Source: JAGOVB01 sp964481175
GTDB lineage: Bacteria; Patescibacteriota; Minisyncoccia; Phycocordibacterales; PALSA-1337
Assembly (NCBI GenBank): GCA_964481175.1
Contig: CAYZSZ010000003.1
Span: forward strand, 1-62,140
Direction of reading: 5' to 3'
DNA length: 62,140 bases
Shown here: one piece after another, positions 1 through 8,430 of the stretch
How the letters are laid out: every line of letters starts with the position of its first letter
Position numbering within the stretch: the stretch's first letter is position 1
The notes under the pieces: model-generated
The model's database searches: none
What the model was told of the DNA's origin: nothing
What the model saw: only the letters and a program-made list of their open reading frames with translations
Translations under genes and position numbers: made by a program

Positions 1-60
1 TGCAGAGAGGGACTTTGCCAGGATAGTACAAAAAATAAAATTTATTTTATTTTCCTGTGG

Positions 61-66
61 TATACT
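61..66 (+). promoter_or_regulatory. -10 box of the PAP2 gene
   Basis: TATACT lies 8 nt before the ATG at 75, so transcription would start almost on the start codon. Positions 1-60 are AT-rich with no gene that I can see; no clear -35 was found. Confidence 0.45.
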
Positions 67-74
67 TTTAGAGT

Positions 75-644
75 ATGCTCAGTGAGGTATTTTGGTTATT
101 TATAAGCGACATAGCTAGTCCATATACTCTTGGATGTGTTCTAGCTGTCTACATACTGTACTGTTTTTCAAAGACTCAGTATCACATGGGTATGTTTCTT
201 TTCCTTACCTCAGGAACCGGGCTTCTCTTGGTTGGTTTTATAAAATCGTTAGTACAGCGTGAGCGACCGGTGGATGCATTGGTACAGCTTTCCGACTATA
301 GCTTTCCTAGTGGACATGCAACATTTGCTACTATCTTTTTCTTTTTGATTGTCTATGTTGCATACAAGCACTACCACCGTTACTGGTATTTGGCGACCTG
401 TGTCTTTTCTTTCATTATGATTGTGCTCGTGGGTATCAGTCGAATCGAGCTCAACGTGCACTATCCAAGCGATGTGCTCGCTGGTTATTTCTTGGGAGTG
501 ATTGTGTTCTACGTCTTTCTATCGCTCTTTGATAAGGATGCGGCCCGTCATCTCTTTGGGTTGCACAAGCCCCAAAAGCGAAAGTATACTCGGCGCAATG
601 TCCGCAAGCCCACCGTCAGAAAGAGAAAACTTGCTACTAGTTAG
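75..644 (+). CDS. PAP2-family membrane phosphatase
   Basis: A 189-residue membrane protein of the PAP2 (type 2 phosphatidic acid phosphatase) superfamily, which removes phosphate from lipid phosphates such as undecaprenyl pyrophosphate or phosphatidylglycerophosphate. The three catalytic motifs are visible in order: KSLVQRERP, then PSGH, then SRIELNVHYPSD, with several hydrophobic segments between them. The substrate cannot be told from sequence; undecaprenyl-PP recycling would fit a wall-building cell (inference). The C-terminal ~35 residues are strongly basic (Lys/Arg rich) and lie in the stretch that overlaps the end of the convergent gpmI gene by 126 nt. A -10 box directly before the ATG suggests a leaderless message. 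Confidence 0.88.
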   Translation: MLSEVFWLFISDIASPYTLGCVLAVYILYCFSKTQYHMGMFLFLTSGTGLLLVGFIKSLVQRERPVDALVQLSDYSFPSGHATFATIFFFLIVYVAYKHYHRYWYLATCVFSFIMIVLVGISRIELNVHYPSDVLAGYFLGVIVFYVFLSLFDKDAARHLFGLHKPQKRKYTRRNVRKPTVRKRKLATS

Positions 645-2024
645 TATCGCAGGGACTTTATTTATCGTATGTGAGGTGTGAGGGAGGCCATTTTCCATAT
701 TTGTTTCTGCATTTCCATGGTCAGCAGTGATAAAAGCAACTCCACCTTTCTTTTCTACTGCAGTGATCACCCGTGATAGCTGCTTGTCGACTTCTTCGAT
801 TGCCTCGATGATTGCGGGGACATTTGCGGTATGACCGACCATGTCTGGGTTCGCAAAGTTTATAAATATAAAGTCTGTTCCTTTTTCTATTTCTTCGATA
901 GCTTTGTCAGCGATACCCTCAGCTCGCATCTTTGGAGCCATGTCGTGTGTTTTTACATCTTTTCGGCTATCGAGCATGATGTGTGTTTCCCCTGGATAGA
1001 CTTTTTCTACGCCACCATTCAAAAAGTATGTTGCGTGTGGATATTTTTCTGTTTCGGCGATGTGAGCTTGGGTGAGACCGGCCTGAGAAATCTCTTTTGC
1101 CAGTGTTGTACCGATGACAGCAGGAGGGAAGGCAACGAGACATTTGTATTCGGGATTGTACTCGGTCAGTGTGGCAAAACAGATATTGTACTCCTCTTGT
1201 TTTTCAAGGATCTTTGTCGAGAGCATACGTGCACGGTCAGCTCTAAAGTTAAAGAATAGGATCGCATCATTTTTCTCTACTGCACAGCCTTTGCCGTCCT
1301 CACCGATACACACAATAGGCTCTAGGTACTCATCTTTCTTGTCTTCTTTGTAGAGGTTGTTTACATAGTCTGATGGCTTGATCGTGCAGACATTTCCTTT
1401 GCATTCAAAGATGGCTTGTTCTGTTTTTGCGAGACGGTCCCAGTTGCTATCGCGATCCATAGCATAGTAGCGTCCTGATATCGATGCGATAAATGCATTG
1501 CCGACTTGTGCTGCTACCTCCTCGAGTCTTTTGATCGACTCACTTGCGCTCTGTGGAGGGGTGTCGCGACCATCGGTAAAGACATGGATCGCTACTTTTT
1601 TGACTTGTGCTTTTTGTGCTGCTTTGAGGAATGCATAGAGGTGCTCTTCGTGGCTGTGTACTCCGCCAGGTGAAAGTAGTCCTTGTACATGGAGGACTGA
1701 ATTGTTTTTCTTTACATGATCGAATAGAGCGACAAATGCAGGGTTTGAATCAAACTCACCAGTCTCGATCGATTTGTCGATACGGACGAGCTCAGTGTGG
1801 ATCACTTTTCCGGCACCGATCGTTGTGTGGCCGATTTCGCTATTGCCCATCTGGCCCTCTGGGAGACCTACTGCCAATCCCGACGCTTCGAGAAGGGAGT
1901 GTGGATACTTTGCCCACAGTGAATCAAAATAAGGCTTTTTTGAAGCTAAGATAGCATTGTCTTTTGTGTCTTCTCGGTAGCCCCAGCCATCGAGAACAAT
2001 TAGTACTACAGGGTTGATTGACAT
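519..2024 (-). CDS. gpmI: 2,3-bisphosphoglycerate-independent phosphoglycerate mutase
   Basis: Interconverts 3- and 2-phosphoglycerate in lower glycolysis, using two metal ions and a phosphoserine intermediate. The 501-residue length is normal for GpmI. The N-terminus has VVLIVLDGWGYRED and the phosphoserine region GQMGNSEIGHTTIG; the metal-binding motifs FTDGRDTPP, NFRADRAR, NFANPDMVGHT and ITADHGNAE follow in the expected order, and the end matches the family (EMTGR). The start is ATG at 2024. Its 3' end runs 126 nt into the oppositely oriented PAP2 gene, and the family-typical C-terminus lies inside that overlap, so the overlap is real. Enolase, the next step of the pathway, follows in the window on the same strand but is separated by a terminator, so the two are probably transcribed separately. 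Confidence 0.97.
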   Translation of the reverse strand: MSINPVVLIVLDGWGYREDTKDNAILASKKPYFDSLWAKYPHSLLEASGLAVGLPEGQMGNSEIGHTTIGAGKVIHTELVRIDKSIETGEFDSNPAFVALFDHVKKNNSVLHVQGLLSPGGVHSHEEHLYAFLKAAQKAQVKKVAIHVFTDGRDTPPQSASESIKRLEEVAAQVGNAFIASISGRYYAMDRDSNWDRLAKTEQAIFECKGNVCTIKPSDYVNNLYKEDKKDEYLEPIVCIGEDGKGCAVEKNDAILFFNFRADRARMLSTKILEKQEEYNICFATLTEYNPEYKCLVAFPPAVIGTTLAKEISQAGLTQAHIAETEKYPHATYFLNGGVEKVYPGETHIMLDSRKDVKTHDMAPKMRAEGIADKAIEEIEKGTDFIFINFANPDMVGHTANVPAIIEAIEEVDKQLSRVITAVEKKGGVAFITADHGNAETNMENGLPHTSHTINKVPAILTSSKFSLSDGGLADIAPSILSLLGLVQPKEMTGRILIKER

Positions 2025-2212
2025 TTGTTTGTATATATTATGAAAACTACATCACAGTTTCTATATTTTAGCAGAATGCCTCAAATAAGCCATGCATTAG
2101 TTCATGCTATTTGACGACCTGTCAAGCCAAATGATAGTCACATAGTTGACCTTGAAAGGACGTTACAATATGCACACGTATATGGCCTTTAAGATCCCAT
2201 ATACCAAAATAT

Positions 2213-2263
2213 ATGTCAGGAGAAACAACACCAAAACCTGCACAGCCTCAACCAAAGGCATAG
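2213..2263 (+). CDS. possible 16-residue peptide in the gpmI-eno gap
   Basis: The gap between gpmI and eno (2025-2302) contains a short plus-strand unit: a TACAAT -10-like box at 2164-2169, a 16-codon ATG frame encoding MSGETTPKPAQPQPKA, and then an intrinsic terminator at 2272. The peptide is Pro/Lys/Ala rich, unlike random AT-rich translation. A competing 33-codon frame starts at 2170, and the unit may instead be a small non-coding RNA. No recognisable family. The rest of the gap shows nothing else. Confidence 0.22.
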   Translation: MSGETTPKPAQPQPKA

Positions 2264-2271
2264 TGCAATAG

Positions 2272-2299
2272 AAAAACCCGCTTGGCCAGGCGGGTTTTT
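2272..2299. terminator. bidirectional intrinsic terminator downstream of eno
   Basis: Inverted repeat AAAAACCCGC / GCGGGTTTTT with an 8-nt loop (ttggccag). The A-run and T-run let it work on both strands; it sits 4 nt past the eno stop and also closes the small plus-strand unit at 2164-2263. Confidence 0.85.
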
Positions 2300-2302
2300 C
2301 AT

Positions 2303-3586
2303 TTACTCTGTTTTGAATACTTTTTTGCCTCGGAACACTGCTTTTTTGCCTAGTGATTCCTCGAGTCGGAGTAGCTGGTTGTATTTTGCTACTCGATCGC
2401 TTCGGCAGAGTGATCCTGTCTTTATCTGGCCAGTTCCAGTCCCCACTACAAAGTCTGCGATAGTGGTGTCCTCTGTTTCTCCCGATCGATGAGAGATGAT
2501 AGAAGTGTATCCAGCTTTCTTTGCCATGTTTACTGCATCGATAGTCTCTGAAACAGTTCCGATCTGATTGAGTTTGATCAAGATAGAGTTTCCAGTCTTT
2601 TCATCGATACCTCGCTTGAGGCGGGCGATATTTGTTACAAACAAATCGTCTCCTACGATCTGAACTTTTTTACCGAGTTTTTCTGTCATCAGTTTGTAGC
2701 CAGCCCAATCATCTTCTGAAAGTCCGTCTTCGACAGAAACGATAGGGTATTTTGCACACCAGTTTTCATAGAAGGCAACCATTTCCTCTGATGAAAGGAC
2801 TTTTCCTTCTCGTTCAAGGTGGTACTTGCCGTCTTTGTATAGCTCAGTAGCAGCTACGTCGAGCGCGAGCGCTACATCTTTTCCAGCAGTGTATCCTGCC
2901 TTTGTGATCGCTTCGAGGATGAGCTCGATTGCAGCTTCGTTTGAAGGGATCGATGGAGCAAAACCTCCTTCATCTCCAACTGAAGTGTTGAGGTGTTTAT
3001 CATGCAAAATCTTTTTCAGTGAATGAAAGATTTCTGCACCCATTCGCAATGCTTCTTTGAAAGACTTTGCGCCTACTGGCATAACCATGAACTCTTGGAA
3101 GTCTGTAGAGTTCTCCGCATGCTTTCCACCGTTTAGGATGTTCATCATCGGTACAGGGAGCTGCACTGTGTTCTTTGTTTTTGCGATTTGATTAAAATAT
3201 TTCCAGAGAGGAACCTTTTTTGACTTTGCTGCTGCGTGGGCGAAAGCGAGTGAAATACCGAGGATGGCATTTGCTCCGATTTTGCCCTTGTTTGGTGTAC
3301 CGTCTACCTCGATCATTTTGAGATCAAGTGATCGCTGATCAAAATCCTTGCCTACTAGAGCCTTTGTGAGGGTTGTATTGGCATTTTTGACTGCTTTGAG
3401 TACTCCTTTGCCTCCATATCGAGCATCTTTGTCTCGAAGCTCTACAGCCTCATGTGAACCAGTACTTGCTCCAGATGGTACTGCCGCTCGGCCAAAAGAA
3501 CCATCGCTCAATGTGACGTCTACTTCGACTGTAGGATTGCCTCGTGAATCCAAAATCTCTCTTGCGGTTATTTTTTTGATTTTCAT
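2303..3586 (-). CDS. eno: enolase
   Basis: Converts 2-phosphoglycerate to phosphoenolpyruvate, penultimate step of glycolysis; cytoplasmic, Mg-dependent. The 427-residue length is standard. The N-terminal REILDSRGNPTVEVDV, the GASTGSHEAVELRD loop, SVGDEGGFAPS, the metal ligands in VEDGLSEDDW and VGDDLFVTN, LIKLNQIGTVSET with the catalytic Lys, and the signature SHRSGETEDTTIADF are all present. The start is ATG at 3586. A minus-strand TATAAT at 3611-3616 with ATTGTA 17 nt upstream is a plausible promoter; that -35 overlaps the -10 of the divergent gene at 3646. The gene is monocistronic, closed by the terminator at 2272. Confidence 0.98.
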   Translation of the reverse strand: MKIKKITAREILDSRGNPTVEVDVTLSDGSFGRAAVPSGASTGSHEAVELRDKDARYGGKGVLKAVKNANTTLTKALVGKDFDQRSLDLKMIEVDGTPNKGKIGANAILGISLAFAHAAAKSKKVPLWKYFNQIAKTKNTVQLPVPMMNILNGGKHAENSTDFQEFMVMPVGAKSFKEALRMGAEIFHSLKKILHDKHLNTSVGDEGGFAPSIPSNEAAIELILEAITKAGYTAGKDVALALDVAATELYKDGKYHLEREGKVLSSEEMVAFYENWCAKYPIVSVEDGLSEDDWAGYKLMTEKLGKKVQIVGDDLFVTNIARLKRGIDEKTGNSILIKLNQIGTVSETIDAVNMAKKAGYTSIISHRSGETEDTTIADFVVGTGTGQIKTGSLCRSDRVAKYNQLLRLEESLGKKAVFRGKKVFKTE

Positions 3587-3645
3587 ATATATGTTGATAA
3601 GTAGGACTGTATTATATATGAAATATTCTATGTTACAATATTGTC

Positions 3646-3855
3646 ATGAAGCATTTAATAGTTACTGCGGTGTGTGTTGCAATTGTTGCCCTGGTTGGCA
3701 TATATGTGTACTACAACAAAATGAATTCTCTGGACGTTGTGGATCAGGATGCAGTAAACGCAATGCGAATGGAAAAAGTACATCAAAGTTCAAAAGTTCT
3801 TACAAAAGAAGAAGCTTTGCGTTTGATGGCGAAGGTGTCTAATAAAAGACAATAA
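3646..3855 (+). CDS. small single-pass membrane protein, unknown function
   Basis: A 69-residue protein with one N-terminal hydrophobic helix (residues 4-22, AVCVAIVALVGIYVYY) and a charged C-terminal half rich in Lys, Glu and Met. I do not recognise the family. The ATG follows a TACAAT box (3634-3639) by 6 nt, suggesting a leaderless message. It lies 18 nt before a secreted-protein gene on the same strand, so the two may be co-transcribed. The real start could also be an internal Met, but the hydrophobic segment favours this one. Confidence 0.6.
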   Translation: MKHLIVTAVCVAIVALVGIYVYYNKMNSLDVVDQDAVNAMRMEKVHQSSKVLTKEEALRLMAKVSNKRQ

Positions 3856-3873
3856 TTAATATTAATAAATTAT

Positions 3874-4566
3874 ATGAAACAGACTTTTAAAAAATACATT
3901 GCACAGCTTACATTCCTAGTAGCCGGAATATTTATCGCTACAGGTCTTAGCGTTGCTGGGGCAGCGGGTGACTGGACTGCGCCTACTGCAAACCCACCTG
4001 GAAACAACGTCGACGCGCCGATCAACGTCGGTTCTTCTGCACAAGTAAAAATCGGTGCTCTCACCGTAGGTGGTGCAGTCATAAACGGAGGTCTCATGCT
4101 TATCAATGGTAACCAGGGCGCTGGAAAGATTCTTGTTTCAGATGCAGATGGTTTAGCAACATGGATGGATCCAGGCCAGGCATCACCAGTAGAATGTGTT
4201 GGAGAGGGTGTTATCTGGGTTGGACCAGATGGAAGCATGTCTGACTACGGTAATAGCCGACAAGATGATGATTTGGAAGTCTACTGCAGAAAAGGAATCG
4301 CTCGATTCTGTCTTTCAGGAGAAGATTGCCCATGGAGAACAAACATACAGGGAAGAGATGATCTAGTTTGTAGTCCAAATGGAAACTTGTCATCAGGCGC
4401 TCCAGTAAATCCAAGCAACTCAGCACAAAAGCTTATCGCTGATATGGGATCTTTTGGTTGGAGAGGCTATAACAAATTCTATTGCAGTACTGATGGTAAA
4501 ACAAAAGATGCAGTGTATGTTCCTTCACACGGTCAAAGCGGTCAAAATGGCATAAGAGTTAGATAA
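3874..4566 (+). CDS. secreted protein of a Parcubacteria-type surface family
   Basis: A 230-residue exported protein. Residues 1-30 form a signal peptide (Lys-rich start, hydrophobic core, AGA boundary). The mature N-terminus carries WTAPTANPPGNNVDAPINVG, which I recognise as a recurrent motif at the start of many Parcubacteria secreted proteins of unknown role, followed by GALTVGGAVINGG and ILVSDADGLATW, reminiscent of the 'SDANGLATW' motif of tail-fibre-like and surface proteins. The C-terminal half has six or more cysteines (residues 110-215), which suggests disulfides outside the cell. It is followed 5 nt later by another secreted protein, so the two probably form an operon. No enzymatic motif seen. 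Confidence 0.7.
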   Translation: MKQTFKKYIAQLTFLVAGIFIATGLSVAGAAGDWTAPTANPPGNNVDAPINVGSSAQVKIGALTVGGAVINGGLMLINGNQGAGKILVSDADGLATWMDPGQASPVECVGEGVIWVGPDGSMSDYGNSRQDDDLEVYCRKGIARFCLSGEDCPWRTNIQGRDDLVCSPNGNLSSGAPVNPSNSAQKLIADMGSFGWRGYNKFYCSTDGKTKDAVYVPSHGQSGQNGIRVR

Positions 4567-4571
4567 TATAA

Positions 4572-6083
4572 ATGAACTATATTAAACGCACATTACTATC
4601 GTTGACTCTCATCGCCACACTGTTGGCAGGCGCTCATTACGCTCAGGCAGCTGGTTCTACGGTGGATCTTTTTGGATGGGCGTGGTCTTCGACTATTGGT
4701 TGGATATCATTTAACAGTTCAAATCCTGCAAGCGGTGGTGGTAACTATCGAGTGACTATGGATGAAACGACAGGAGCTTTGACCGGGTATGCTTGGTCGT
4801 CAAATATAGGGTGGATAAAGTTTGATAGTAATGTCAGTGGATGTCCAGATGGTGGTAGTTGTTCTGCTCCGCGTGTGGCACTTACTGGACCAGCCCTTGA
4901 AAAGGGTGCGGTAACTGGTTGGGCTCGTGCATGTTCTGGGACAATAAGTAAAGATTGTAACGGCGCTAGTCGTACTGATGGTTGGAACGGTTGGATCAAT
5001 CTTTCAGATCAGTTTTATTTCCGATCTCCTCGACCGACTGGACTACTCGGAGTTACATATGTACTTTCAAGTACAACTGGTGCATTTACTGGATTCGCTT
5101 GGGGTTCTGAAAACATAGGTTGGACAAAGTTCTATCTTTCAACAGATACATATGTAGACGATATTTCATTTAACGTTAGCTGTTCTAATCCAACGTTTGT
5201 TCCGGGTACCACAAAACCAAGATGGACTGCGACTGCTACTCAGGCAAATAGTCCTTCAGGACAGGTTCCAACATTTTCTTACGCATGGACATGGAACCGA
5301 ACAGGAACTTCTACAATATCTGCTCCAGACAAGTTTATCAGTAGTGTCGGTATGAGTGGAAATGGAACATGGTCAGGACCGAAAGTGGTTGTAAGTAGTA
5401 GTATCACAAGTTCAACACGTACCGTAAGTTGTCCTTCAATGACAAATACAAGTTCTAGCGGTGGGGGCCTCTCTGTGCAGTGTACTGCTACCACTCTCTC
5501 AGATAACCGTGCTCGATGGGAAGCGATTGCTTCTGGAGGAATTGGAAAAGTAGATTATTCTTGGGCACTTCCTATGAGCTCAACTTATACTGGATACGAA
5601 GGAACTGGTCAAAGTAACGGCTCTACGTTTACAAGTAATCAAGTAATACCAACTTCAGGAAGCTTTACTGGACCGACAGTAACAGCTGAGGACGATGCGG
5701 GATACAAAACAACTCGAAGCTGTGAGACTGCGTTCAACAGAAGCGCATCTTTGGGACTAAAAGTAAATCGAACAGCAATGAACAGTTTGGAAGAAGGAAA
5801 GAACTCACTGGTAGTAGAGCAGGGGGACACAGTCTATTCGTATGTTGATTTTGATCAGATAGTTCCTGCAACTTGTGAACTTTCTCCTGATTTGGTTAGC
5901 TTAAGTGGCATTACAACGGGTACACAGATTAATCAATTAGTAAATCGTACATTAAATACTAATGTTGCTCCGGGAAATTACGCTATGAAAATATCAAATT
6001 GTACAAAGACCAGTGGTGGAATCCAGTCTCCAGCACAGGCAAATATAACAATAAAAAGAAACACGAAACTTGAGGAATTCTAG
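4572..6083 (+). CDS. secreted GW-repeat surface protein
   Basis: A 503-residue exported protein with a signal peptide (residues 1-26, ending AQA). Residues 30-200 contain four copies of a Gly/Trp motif: FGWAWSSTIGWISF, GYAWSSNIGWIKF, a degenerate copy ending DGWNGWINLS, and GFAWGSENIGWTKF. This repeat is common in Parcubacteria surface proteins, function unknown. The middle (210-400) has two Cys-containing segments, each preceded by a Ser/Thr-rich linker, that look like Ig-type beta domains (SCSNPTF and QCTATTL starts). It follows the 3874 gene by 5 nt and is probably in the same transcript. Probably a surface or adhesion component (inference). Confidence 0.65.
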   Translation: MNYIKRTLLSLTLIATLLAGAHYAQAAGSTVDLFGWAWSSTIGWISFNSSNPASGGGNYRVTMDETTGALTGYAWSSNIGWIKFDSNVSGCPDGGSCSAPRVALTGPALEKGAVTGWARACSGTISKDCNGASRTDGWNGWINLSDQFYFRSPRPTGLLGVTYVLSSTTGAFTGFAWGSENIGWTKFYLSTDTYVDDISFNVSCSNPTFVPGTTKPRWTATATQANSPSGQVPTFSYAWTWNRTGTSTISAPDKFISSVGMSGNGTWSGPKVVVSSSITSSTRTVSCPSMTNTSSSGGGLSVQCTATTLSDNRARWEAIASGGIGKVDYSWALPMSSTYTGYEGTGQSNGSTFTSNQVIPTSGSFTGPTVTAEDDAGYKTTRSCETAFNRSASLGLKVNRTAMNSLEEGKNSLVVEQGDTVYSYVDFDQIVPATCELSPDLVSLSGITTGTQINQLVNRTLNTNVAPGNYAMKISNCTKTSGGIQSPAQANITIKRNTKLEEF

Positions 6084-6108
6084 TCTAAAATAAGCATTTT
6101 ATACACAT

Positions 6109-6138
6109 TTGACTTTCGTGTATAAACTATGCTATAAT
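6109..6138 (+). promoter_or_regulatory. promoter of the GC-rich gene at 6218
   Basis: TTGACT (6109-6114), an 18-nt spacer and a perfect TATAAT (6133-6138). The predicted leader runs about 73 nt to the ATG, unlike the leaderless pattern elsewhere in the window. Confidence 0.75.
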
Positions 6139-6217
6139 AGTAAAAGATTGGACATTGACGTCCTTCTCAGCAACCTTAGGGTAGCTGTGGTTCAAAACTC
6201 AACACGCAGAAAGACAG

Positions 6218-7120
6218 ATGAAGAAATTCATTGCAATGGCGCTTTGTGCGCTGCTCACGCCCTTTCTCGTGAAGGGTGTGGATTTTCAAAAGCTGCCCAT
6301 GGGCAGTGAGGAAGCTCTGATTCGGTATGTGACTACGAACAGTACGTATGTCGGCATCAACTGCTATCAGTCGTTCGACGACGGCGACTGGGTCTGGGTA
6401 ACTTCAAACAAGGGGAAATTCACGACCTTCGAGCAGTTCAAGCAAAAGCTTAAGACTTACCTGACGAACGCAATCAACGGCGCAAAAACAGTGCCTGGAT
6501 ACGATCAGACATTGCCAGTACTCTTTCATGCGTACGGCGGTCATCAGGAGGGCTTCTATCTTGCTGACACCTTCTACATCCTCGGGACTGAAGACGACGA
6601 CTTCAACAATCTTCGGATTCAGTTTCCGCGAACGGGAGTGGCCCTCAAGTTTAAGAGTGCGGTCACTCGCGCTCGACTCGAGGTTTTGGACCGCAAAAGG
6701 AACGATCCCAGTTTCCTGGGGCCGCTCTTCTATCGGTACATTGACACCGACGTGTCGCCGACCGATGATCGAATCTATATCGGGACAGATGGAGATGTCT
6801 TGGTTCAGGACCAGTTCCTGATCAACGGCGGGTCGCAAGGCCCCTGGGATGTCTTCATTGAACTCACCTTTGCCGACGGAGCGGTTCGCCGCTACGATGG
6901 AAATGGTGACCCGATCGAAAGTACGTACAGGTTGTTCATCCGACCTGACGGCAAGAAGATCGACATCATGGGCGGAACACCCGGACAAAGGGTTGTTGTC
7001 GAAAGTGCTGTGAACCTCAACGGTCCATGGTATCCCGAGCCTGAGAAGGCAGTGGTTCGAAACGGACCAACGACGGTTCCTTCAAACGAGCCGTACCGGT
7101 TTTTCCGGATCAAACAATGA
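6218..7120 (+). CDS. GC-rich orphan exported protein
   Basis: A 300-residue protein with a signal peptide (residues 1-20). I do not recognise the central part, which has Asp-rich stretches (GTEDDDFNN). The last ~45 residues (VVVESAVNLNGPW ... YRFFRIKQ) resemble the C-terminal beta module of many Verrucomicrobia/Lentisphaerae secreted proteins, where 'SxNLxxW' is followed by 'RFFRL' at the end. Codon use is visibly more GC-rich than in the neighbours (29 G+C of 60 at 6901-6960, with GAC, GTC and CGG frequent). It has its own strong promoter, a long leader and its own terminator, so it is a self-contained insertion and a good transfer candidate. An upstream 66-codon frame in the leader is unlikely to be real. 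Confidence 0.72.
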   Translation: MKKFIAMALCALLTPFLVKGVDFQKLPMGSEEALIRYVTTNSTYVGINCYQSFDDGDWVWVTSNKGKFTTFEQFKQKLKTYLTNAINGAKTVPGYDQTLPVLFHAYGGHQEGFYLADTFYILGTEDDDFNNLRIQFPRTGVALKFKSAVTRARLEVLDRKRNDPSFLGPLFYRYIDTDVSPTDDRIYIGTDGDVLVQDQFLINGGSQGPWDVFIELTFADGAVRRYDGNGDPIESTYRLFIRPDGKKIDIMGGTPGQRVVVESAVNLNGPWYPEPEKAVVRNGPTTVPSNEPYRFFRIKQ

Positions 7121-7144
7121 CGGGTTCGCCCGTCCTCACGAAGC

Positions 7145-7180
7145 CCCCGGCACAGCAATGTGGCCGGGGTTTTCTTTTTT
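7145..7180 (+). terminator. terminator of the 6218 gene
   Basis: GC stem CCCCGGC (7145-7151) / GCCGGGG (7163-7169) followed by a T-rich tract (TTTTCTTTTTT). A smaller ACGGG-TTCG-CCCGT hairpin precedes it at 7122-7135. Confidence 0.85.
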
Positions 7181-7202
7181 ATGTTATTATTTTTTTACCC
7201 AT

Positions 7203-7631
7203 ATGCCTTCATCGACGTCTATTCTCATTCACAATAATAAGATTTTATTGATCCTACGAGACAATAAGTCTGATATTCCCGAGCCAAATACGTGGCAGCT
7301 TCCTGGAGGTGGTGTCGAGGAGGGCGAGGATCATTTTGAGGCTATTCAGCGTGAGCTCAAAGAAGAGATAGGTATTGTTCCAGATACATTAAAATGTCTG
7401 GGTGAAGTAGGCAAGACAAAAGTCTTTTTCTCTTTTTTGACAAATGATGAGGTGTCTCGGATCAGGCTTGGTGATGAGGGGGCGAGAGTGGATTTCTTTG
7501 AACTAGAAAAAGCCCTGGAGCTCAATCTGACAAGAAAACTACGAATGTACATCGAGAACTATAAAGAGGGTGTAAAAAAGCTAATCGAAAAAGGTTTCGT
7601 CGATAGCCCAACTGAAATAGGGCTTTTGTAA
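7203..7631 (+). CDS. NUDIX hydrolase
   Basis: Hydrolyses a nucleoside diphosphate linked to another moiety; substrate unknown. The Nudix box is complete: GGGVEEGEDHF followed by RELKEEIGI, i.e. G-x5-E-x7-REUxEExGU. I start it at ATG 7203 (142 aa) rather than at 7158, because the extra N-terminal residues are encoded inside the preceding terminator and do not belong to the fold, while MPSSTSILIHNNKILLI begins the usual first beta strand. The next gene, a methyltransferase, follows 46 nt later on the same strand. Confidence 0.85.
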   Translation: MPSSTSILIHNNKILLILRDNKSDIPEPNTWQLPGGGVEEGEDHFEAIQRELKEEIGIVPDTLKCLGEVGKTKVFFSFLTNDEVSRIRLGDEGARVDFFELEKALELNLTRKLRMYIENYKEGVKKLIEKGFVDSPTEIGLL

Positions 7632-7677
7632 TACGAGCTAGTTTCATTTATCACCGGCTCTGTGCTAGTCTATTTAT

Positions 7678-8430
7678 ATGTCAAAAGATACTTCATGGGG
7701 AAAGGTGAGTGCGTGGTATGACGATGTGGTCAATGATGCTGATTCGTTTCAGTCCCAGGTGATTTTGCCGCATATGATGCGACTAGTAGCTCCGCACAAA
7801 GGACAGAATATTCTCGACGTGGCATGTGGCCAGGGCTTTTTCTCTAAAGCGATGGAAGCAGCAAATGTCGTCGGAGTGGATATCGGAGGAGAGCTCATCA
7901 ATCTTGCAAAGAAAAATGTAAAGGGTCACTTTTTTGTCAGCCCTTCTCACAAGCTCGATATGGTCCAGGATGAGACTGTAGATGTAGCGATGTGTATCCT
8001 CGCACTACAAAATATCGAAAAGATGAGTGAGACACTCGCAGAGGTCAGAAAAAAGCTAGTCAAAAACGGTAAGTTTATCATCGTCCTCAATCATCCTGCT
8101 TTTCGTATTCCAAAGAAGACATCTTGGGGATGGGATGGAGATGCTCAGTATCGGCGAGTAGATGCGTACATGTCAGAGTCGAGCACCGATATCGATATGA
8201 ATCCAGGTGCGGAAGAAGAAAAGATCAATACAGTTTCATTTCACCGGCCATTGCAGGTGTATTTTAAGGCGCTTAATAAAGCAGGGTTTGCTGTCGCAAA
8301 GCTCGAAGAGTGGATTTCACATCGGATTAGCCAGGAAGGTCCAAAGAAAGCAGAAGAGGATCGGATGCGAAAAGAAATACCGATGTTTATGTGCCTAGTT
8401 TGTATCCCGAATAGTGAGGCTAAAATATAG
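7678..8430 (+). CDS. class I SAM-dependent methyltransferase
   Basis: A 250-residue Rossmann-fold methyltransferase. Motif I, ILDVACGQGFFSKAM, binds S-adenosylmethionine, followed by the acidic strand VVGVDIGGEL, then motif IV/post-I regions (VDVAMCILALQNI, KNGKFIIVLNHPAF). The substrate is unknown; the closest general type is the ubiquinone/methylase-like 'Methyltransf_11' group. The C-terminal 12 codons overlap the convergent MFS gene by 36 nt. It is cytoplasmic, with no signal or membrane segment. Confidence 0.85.
   Translation: MSKDTSWGKVSAWYDDVVNDADSFQSQVILPHMMRLVAPHKGQNILDVACGQGFFSKAMEAANVVGVDIGGELINLAKKNVKGHFFVSPSHKLDMVQDETVDVAMCILALQNIEKMSETLAEVRKKLVKNGKFIIVLNHPAFRIPKKTSWGWDGDAQYRRVDAYMSESSTDIDMNPGAEEEKINTVSFHRPLQVYFKALNKAGFAVAKLEEWISHRISQEGPKKAEEDRMRKEIPMFMCLVCIPNSEAKI

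Noticed and set aside
2170..2271. 33-codon frame starting at 2170, overlapping the 16-codon frame
   Set aside because: Its start lies at the edge of the -10 box and the residue composition looks random; less likely than the shorter frame, though neither is proven.
6139..6217. Leader of the 6218 gene as a riboswitch
   Set aside because: There is a modest hairpin near GACGTC, but no known riboswitch core is recognisable and the sequence may simply be a 5' leader.
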